A stretch of 64,000 nt of DNA, from assembly GCF_015057185.1 (NCBI RefSeq), contig NZ_SVEV01000006.1:1-64000 (forward strand), in the 5' to 3' direction. This document shows positions 59,908 to 64,000 of this stretch, piece after piece. The DNA is from Pseudobutyrivibrio sp. GTDB lineage: Bacteria > Bacillota > Clostridia > Lachnospirales > Lachnospiraceae. Below the pieces are notes generated by a model, which saw nothing but the letters and a program-made list of their open reading frames with translations, was not told the DNA's origin and made no database searches. Numbering within the stretch: position 1 is the first letter of the stretch; the number at the start of each line of letters is the position of its first letter. A program made the position numbers and the translations under genes.

Positions 59908-60300
59908 CTAAAACTCAACCTCAATATTGCAAGGTGCCTCGATAACAAATGGCATGTATGATGGAGCAATCTTCTGGATAGCTTCAATGCTATGCTTACC
60001 CTTTGAAAGGCCGCCTTCTTTTAATACTGTAACTGTTGCATACTCGCCAAATTCCCATCTGTACTCTGGGTCAATAACTGTTCTGCACTCTTCAAGTGAA
60101 AATGTATCTCCATTTACTGTAAGTCTGATATCTTCTCTCTTGATATCCTCGCCATCAACCTTAAGAATAATGTCGCGTAAAATTGAAAGAGTAAATGAAC
60201 GATAATACTGTGCCTTCCATGCAAATGAAAAGCCTACCACTTTACCATTCTCCTCAACATTCTTAAAGCTGGCTGGATCATATATTGGTCTTCCTGCCAT
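59908..60300 (-). CDS. C-glycoside deglycosidase beta-subunit-like protein (DUF6379)
   Basis: The 130-residue beta-sandwich protein resembles the DUF6379 / C-glycoside deglycosidase beta family: a short N-terminus (GRPIYDPASFKNV), then FAWKAQYYRSFTLSILRDI, LKVDGEDI, FSLEECRTVIDPEYRWEFG and HSIEAIQKIAPSYMP. The beta subunit completes the active site of the alpha TIM barrel in known heteromeric enzymes. GGAGG precedes the ATG, 17 bases behind the flavoprotein gene. It is the diagnostic gene for assigning the operon. Its recognition is from remembered family features; a profile search would settle it. Confidence 0.82.
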   Translation of the reverse strand: MAGRPIYDPASFKNVEENGKVVGFSFAWKAQYYRSFTLSILRDIILKVDGEDIKREDIRLTVNGDTFSLEECRTVIDPEYRWEFGEYATVTVLKEGGLSKGKHSIEAIQKIAPSYMPFVIEAPCNIEVEF

Positions 60301-60317
60301 TTTATTTCCTCCAAAAT

Positions 60318-61766
60318 TTAGTCTTCGATGTATTCAGCAGCTTCCATACCTGCGATACGTCCTGTATTGACTGCGTATCCCATTGAGTTACCTGGAAGCA
60401 AGAACATGTATGAATCATCGTAGATGTTACATGAATCAGCACCTGCTGCGTAAAGACCTGGGATAGGCATGAAGTCCTTATCGCAAACCTCGCAGTTTTC
60501 GTTGATTCTGATACCACCTACTGTACCGTATCCGCCTGGATGGAATGTTCCACAGTAGAATGGTCCCTTCTTTAACTTGCGGAGATATCTGTAGTTCTTG
60601 AAGAACTCTTCATCTCTGCCTTCACAGTAATCATTGTAATCATCAACTGTCTCTTCGAGAACCTCAGGGTCAACACCAATCATCTCAGCAAGCTCTTCGA
60701 TTGTGTCAGCCTTGAAGAAGTTCTTAGAACCCTTGTTAATGATTTCATCCATCTCATCATAGAATGCAGATACATCAGGATCTGGAGTAACAAGTGATGT
60801 TACATCTACGCCATTCTTTACATATGACTTAACGATTGTAGAGTCAACGATTGAGAATAACTTCTTATCCTTCTGATGATTTGCAACGTTTGAAAGATAT
60901 GTTGTATTCTGCATGAACTCTTCGTTCATAACACGCTTACCAAATGCATTTACAAGAAGGTTTGGCTGTCTAAGCACGTTCTTTACGCAAGCGCCAGCTT
61001 CTTCGCCGCCACCTACATCGCAAGCAGACTCAATTCTAACTGGAAGGTGATCAGCACCTGCCTCCCAAGCCATCTTAAGACCATCGCCTACAAGACCTGG
61101 AATAGCGAAGTTAAATACGTCCTTGCCATACTCTACACCGATTTCTTCCTTGATGAACTCAGGGTTGCAACCAGCACCACCTGTTGCGATAACAGCTGCC
61201 TTACACTCGATTGTGAATTCCTCACCATCCTTGTTTACTGCAACAACACCGCAAACCTTGCCCTCTTCATCCTTAAGAATCTTCTTACCAGCTGTCTCAA
61301 GAAGAACCTTTACTCCAAGCTCCTGAGCCTTGTTAAGAAGTGCCTTATTCATATGACCTGCTGCACGAGGTCCAATCTTGTTACCTGTCTTTACGATATG
61401 CCATGTAGCTTCTGACTGTGGGAAGTACTTGAAAGCACCTTCAAATTCAACACCCATATCCTCAAGCCACTCGATTGTCTCTGCAGACTGCTCGAAATAT
61501 CTCTTTACAAGTCTTGCATCAACATTGTAGTGTGTATAGTCCATGAACATGTTAAATGCCTTTTCAACAGTAACATCGATCATCTGCTCCTGCTGATACT
61601 TTGTACCAATTCCAAGAGGGCCCATACCCATATTTGCAGCACCACCTGTGATAGCTGCCTTTTCGATTACGATGACCTCAGCGCCGTCCATAGCTGCCTG
61701 AACAGCTGCAGACATACCAGAAGGACCACCGGCAATTACAACTAATTGTGTCTTTAAATTCTCCAT
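60318..61766 (-). CDS. FAD-dependent oxidoreductase of the fumarate-reductase flavoprotein family
   Basis: The 482-residue protein has an N-terminal FAD-binding motif (VVIAGGPSGMSAAVQAA, with GGPSG in place of GGGxG), EKAAITGGAANMGMG, a capping domain, and a C-terminal FAD segment (PGLYAAGADSCNIYDDSYM). Relatives reduce C=C bonds (fumarate, cinnamate, urocanate) or dehydrogenate steroids. There is no haem or flavinylated FMN domain, so electrons must come from another protein. AAAGGAG precedes the ATG. It is the first gene of the deglycosidase operon, with site S5 in its upstream region; it could oxidise the glycoside or reduce the aglycone. Confidence 0.9.
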   Translation of the reverse strand: MENLKTQLVVIAGGPSGMSAAVQAAMDGAEVIVIEKAAITGGAANMGMGPLGIGTKYQQEQMIDVTVEKAFNMFMDYTHYNVDARLVKRYFEQSAETIEWLEDMGVEFEGAFKYFPQSEATWHIVKTGNKIGPRAAGHMNKALLNKAQELGVKVLLETAGKKILKDEEGKVCGVVAVNKDGEEFTIECKAAVIATGGAGCNPEFIKEEIGVEYGKDVFNFAIPGLVGDGLKMAWEAGADHLPVRIESACDVGGGEEAGACVKNVLRQPNLLVNAFGKRVMNEEFMQNTTYLSNVANHQKDKKLFSIVDSTIVKSYVKNGVDVTSLVTPDPDVSAFYDEMDEIINKGSKNFFKADTIEELAEMIGVDPEVLEETVDDYNDYCEGRDEEFFKNYRYLRKLKKGPFYCGTFHPGGYGTVGGIRINENCEVCDKDFMPIPGLYAAGADSCNIYDDSYMFLLPGNSMGYAVNTGRIAGMEAAEYIED

Positions 61767-61912
61767 TTTCTCTCCTTTAACTAAAACCTTAAAAGATTAA
61801 CTGGTTCTTATTTTCTTGTATATAATGTACCATCACATATTTTTCACAACTGCTTTTCATTTATATTATTGTTATTGTTTATTGCATAAAACATTTTTTG
61901 AGAAAATCATTC

Positions 61913-61939
61913 TGCAATAAAAGACAAAGCGTCGTTGCA
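61913..61939. promoter_or_regulatory. Candidate operator, site S5 (TGCAA-N17-TTGCA)
   Basis: The 5-bp core arms match the other sites in spacing; the outer pair differs (TGCAATA / CGTTGCA). It lies about 150 bp before the flavoprotein start. A second GCAAAAC / GTTTTGC repeat adjoins at 61945-61966. Confidence 0.5.
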
Positions 61940-61991
61940 TGTGTTGCAAAACCAGCTTAAGTTTTGCTATTTGAGAAATTGCCCATAGAAC

Positions 61992-62027
61992 AAAAGAAAA
62001 GCTCCTGCCACCTTAGTAGCAGAAGCT
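61992..62027 (-). terminator. Terminator of the DUF1097 gene
   Basis: AGCTTCTGC / GCAGGAGCT with a 10-nt loop is followed on the minus strand by TTTTCTTTTG. Confidence 0.85.
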
Positions 62028-62032
62028 CAATT

Positions 62033-62536
62033 TTACTTATTAAATATCTTTATTAATAATTTCTGGAACAAATCTCCTACAACACCTACATACCAAACGC
62101 CTGCAAGCATTGCTGCACCAATTTGAATTGGCATTGTTCCTAAATTGCTTGCATCCATTGGTCCCATAATAGTAAGTCCAATAGCCCATCCAGCAAGCCA
62201 TGCTGGAACAAAAATGAACTTTTCTAAAACAGATCCAATAATAACTGCAAGACCGCCCATAACAAACAATGTAACGTAAACTGTAAGGTCTGGTCCTAAT
62301 CCAAGAGATGCCATAACCTTTGTTGCAATAACAGCCCACACGTCTCCGCAAAGGAAGCCAAGGGATACTGGAATTGCAAGCTTAATATTGTTGCCAAGGG
62401 CTGCAAATAAGCCTGCACAAATAAGTGCCACTGCACCAACTGTAACTCCTACATGTGTAGATGCAACCGCCCAAATAGGTGGAAGAAAAGCTACAGTGAA
62501 TGCTAATGTTAAAATATTTAGCCACTTTTCTTTCAT
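62033..62536 (-). CDS. DUF1097 membrane protein
   Basis: The 167-residue protein consists of about five membrane helices with Gly-rich turns (GVTVGAVALICAGLFAALGNN, LGFLCGDVWAVIATK, FVPAWLAGWAIG). It fits the DUF1097 family of uncharacterised inner-membrane proteins, sometimes found near transporters or two-subunit permeases. TAGGAG precedes the ATG. It is the last gene of the operon entering from the right edge, behind an electron-transfer subunit, and is cut off from the deglycosidase operon by a terminator. No function can be inferred safely. Confidence 0.78.
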   Translation of the reverse strand: MKEKWLNILTLAFTVAFLPPIWAVASTHVGVTVGAVALICAGLFAALGNNIKLAIPVSLGFLCGDVWAVIATKVMASLGLGPDLTVYVTLFVMGGLAVIIGSVLEKFIFVPAWLAGWAIGLTIMGPMDASNLGTMPIQIGAAMLAGVWYVGVVGDLFQKLLIKIFNK

Positions 62537-62554
62537 TTGAATTCTCCTATAGTC

Positions 62555-62670
62555 GTTGACCTGTCGGTCTCCTGATGTAAAAAAGCCTGTGGCGTTTTTT
62601 ACATCATGTTATCGTCGACCTGCCGGTCTCCTGATGTAAAAAAGCCTGCGGCTTTTTTTACATCATGTTA
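62555..62670. repeat. 59-bp tandem hairpin repeat
   Basis: Two units (starts 62555 and 62614) each hold GACC-TGYC-GGTC and a long hairpin TGATGTAAAAAAGCC / GGC-TTTTTTACATCA. They differ at few positions. The second unit runs into the stop codon of the preceding gene. Confidence 0.92.
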
Positions 62671-63774
62671 CCATTTACCAACTTTTGTGCGCTTCTTTGG
62701 AAGCTTAGGAAGTTTAGCAGCTGTTTTGATGCATCCTTCATCACAAGCAGATACACATTTTCCACACTGTTCACAGAGATCCTGGTCAATCATGTGGATA
62801 TAGCCATCTTTACCCTCGATTGCCTCCTCTGGACATGCATCGATACAGTCTCCACAACCGATACATTCATCTGGATCAATATAATATAATTCAGCCTGCT
62901 TGTAGCACTTGCCACATTTGCAAGTCTTTCTCTTAATGTGATCCTCAAACTCATCAGCAAAAAGTGCAATTGCAGATGTAAGAGGATTTGTCATATTCTG
63001 ACCAAATGGGCAATAAGCACCAACACTAATAATTTCAGATACTTCTTTGATAAGGTCAATATCAGTAGCCTTAGCTCGGCCAGTAGTCATTTCTGTAACA
63101 ATCTGCTTGAATTGTGATGTACCTTCACGGCAAAGGACACACTTTCCGCATGACATTTCATATGTCTTGTTCATAATCTGAACAAGTACATCAACCATGC
63201 ATTCGCTCTGATCGTATACAGTAATTGAGCTAAACTTTTCTGTTGCCTCAATCTTTGTAGAAGCAGCATCGGCTGGAGCATAGAATGTTCCCTTTAAGCC
63301 GCCAAGTAAAACTGCTTTTGCGCCATCAACATTTGCAACTTCACCTACAGTTTGGCCTACAGAAACCTTTTTGATTTCTGTATTGCCACCCACGTTTACT
63401 GCCACAAACTTCTCATCGAAGCCATTTTTGATACCATAGGCTGCCTCAGGTGTAACAACTGAAACTGCCTTGTCCTCGAATACTGCCACATAGTCGTCCT
63501 GAATCATTGGACGTGGAATGTTGCCAGTTAAAACCTGCACAACCGAATATGGATTATTCAAGGTTGGTGAACATGCATTAGTATAGCGCACATCGCCCTT
63601 TAAATCATCAATTTTCTCACCTTCTGGAAGCAAATACATAATATCTGCATCAAGGTTTTTCGCATATTGTTCTACACCTCCAACTACCTCTGAAAGGCAA
63701 TTCTTCAATAAATACATTGAGAGAGGTGCTTTATAATCGTCGCTTACGCAACTAACAACTAATAAATTTTTCAT
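62668..63774 (-). CDS. NuoF-like electron-transfer protein lacking the NADH/FMN site
   Basis: The 368-residue protein has an N-terminal region of about 190 residues without the family's FMN/NADH motif (GRGGAGFP is absent), then the NuoF 4Fe-4S segment SCGKCVLCREGTSQF, a Cys-rich linker CKCGKCYKQ and two ferredoxin clusters (CIGCGDCIDACP and CEQCGKCVSAC). It should carry electrons but not oxidise NADH by itself. AAGGAGG precedes the ATG, which overlaps the stop of the upstream FAD protein (TAATG). That protein is the likely NAD(P)H-oxidising partner. It may supply low-potential electrons to the flavoproteins of this island. Confidence 0.87.
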   Translation of the reverse strand: MKNLLVVSCVSDDYKAPLSMYLLKNCLSEVVGGVEQYAKNLDADIMYLLPEGEKIDDLKGDVRYTNACSPTLNNPYSVVQVLTGNIPRPMIQDDYVAVFEDKAVSVVTPEAAYGIKNGFDEKFVAVNVGGNTEIKKVSVGQTVGEVANVDGAKAVLLGGLKGTFYAPADAASTKIEATEKFSSITVYDQSECMVDVLVQIMNKTYEMSCGKCVLCREGTSQFKQIVTEMTTGRAKATDIDLIKEVSEIISVGAYCPFGQNMTNPLTSAIALFADEFEDHIKRKTCKCGKCYKQAELYYIDPDECIGCGDCIDACPEEAIEGKDGYIHMIDQDLCEQCGKCVSACDEGCIKTAAKLPKLPKKRTKVGKW

Positions 63775-64000
63775 TATTGCTGACCTCCTTCCTCAGAAAT
63801 GTAATCGCTCCAGAATTTCTGTGGAGAGATTTGTACACGAAGGTCACACTGTAAGCAACGGCTTGCTTCACAGCCAGCCTTGCTGCAATCAAATCCAAGA
63901 TCCATAGGCTCAAAGTTACACTTTCTAGTGTCAGCATCAGTAACTGTTGGCTCAGTTCTATGTGTTGTTGTAAGCTCTGGATTCTTTCCAATGCATGGAT
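63774..64000 (-). CDS. C-terminus of an FAD-dependent oxidoreductase (partial, runs off the window)
   Basis: An open frame of 75 codons ends at 63774 and has no start within the window, so the ORF track misses it and lists a shadow (63752-63991) instead. The tail DCSKAGCEASRCLQCDLRVQ is typical of GltD-like FAD/NAD(P) oxidoreductases, which end with an EAxRCLxCD motif. Its stop overlaps the ATG of the NuoF-like gene, showing translational coupling. Together they would form an NAD(P)H-to-ferredoxin-type electron module. The N-terminal part must be read from the neighbouring sequence to confirm this. Confidence 0.78.
   Translation of the reverse strand, partial: PCIGKNPELTTTHRTEPTVTDADTRKCNFEPMDLGFDCSKAGCEASRCLQCDLRVQISPQKFWSDYISEEGGQQ

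Noticed and set aside
62570-62605. Hammerhead ribozyme core
   Set aside because: CTGATG is present, but the required CTGATGA and GAAA core segments are missing; the sequence is a simple hairpin.
63752-63991. 79-residue minus-strand ORF of the track
   Set aside because: It is a shadow frame of the partial FAD-oxidoreductase gene (63774-64000), whose true frame gives the conserved Cys-rich tail.
1-64000. tRNA, rRNA, transposase or integrase genes
   Set aside because: None was recognised on either strand; mobility signs are limited to small palindromic repeats.

Overview
The window looks like chromosome from a low-GC anaerobic Firmicute of the family Lachnospiraceae (Butyrivibrio, Pseudobutyrivibrio, Roseburia or Eubacterium cellulosolvens type). 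The grounds are AT-rich DNA with strong AGGAGG ribosome sites, butyrate kinase, an arabinose locus with a GntR/LacI-type AraR and a clostridial-type ribulokinase, AraC-GH39 fusion proteins, and many flavin and Fe-S enzymes of strict anaerobes. I see no rRNA, tRNA, CRISPR array, transposase or phage gene. The species assignment is inference.

Region 1 (0-8.6 kb) is housekeeping and stress: a chemoreceptor with two CheW adaptors, Lon protease behind a textbook CIRCE element, a membrane-anchored TPR protein, a small alarmone synthetase, and an XRE regulator overlapping a membrane protein gene. Region 2 (8.7-23.2 kb) is an arabinan/arabinose utilisation locus: GH51 arabinofuranosidase, a CUT1 sugar ABC transporter without its own ATPase, an ArsR-type regulator with a large C-terminal domain, two GH43 enzymes (one a lipoprotein), and araD, ribulokinase, araA and araR. 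Region 3 (23.2-28.4 kb) holds a secreted repeat protein, a membrane-bound LuxR regulator, an exported HAD phosphatase and a TIM-barrel isomerase.

Region 4 (28.5-64 kb) is the most unusual part and reads as one large catabolic island for glycosylated, probably aromatic, plant compounds. It contains a C-glycoside deglycosidase alpha/beta pair (58.8-60.3 kb), a Gfo/Idh/MocA dehydrogenase that could make the 3-oxo-glycoside substrate, two GPH glycoside transporters, a CUT2 sugar ABC transporter, two AraC regulators fused to GH39 domains, three paralogous flavodoxin-like Fe-S/zinc-ribbon proteins, an old-yellow-enzyme-type ene-reductase, a fumarate-reductase-like flavoprotein, and an electron-transfer module at the right edge. 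A PucR-type regulator stands divergent to a set comprising SCP-x-like thiolase, DUF35 protein, acyl carrier protein, AcpS, phosphate acyltransferase and butyrate kinase. This set could cleave an acyl product and recover ATP. The proposed flow is uptake, 3-oxidation of the sugar, cleavage of the glycosidic or C-C bond, reduction of the aglycone, and thiolytic cleavage to acyl-CoA, acyl-phosphate and ATP.

Two layers of non-coding structure cut across the genes. First, a 27-bp inverted repeat, TGCAAYA-N13-TRTTGCA (core TGCAA-N17-TTGCA), stands in front of five catabolic units of region 4 and may define a regulon. Second, several families of intergenic structured repeats occur, one of which (three copies, 84-90 nt) shows covarying helices around invariant loop nucleotides and looks like an undescribed structured RNA.
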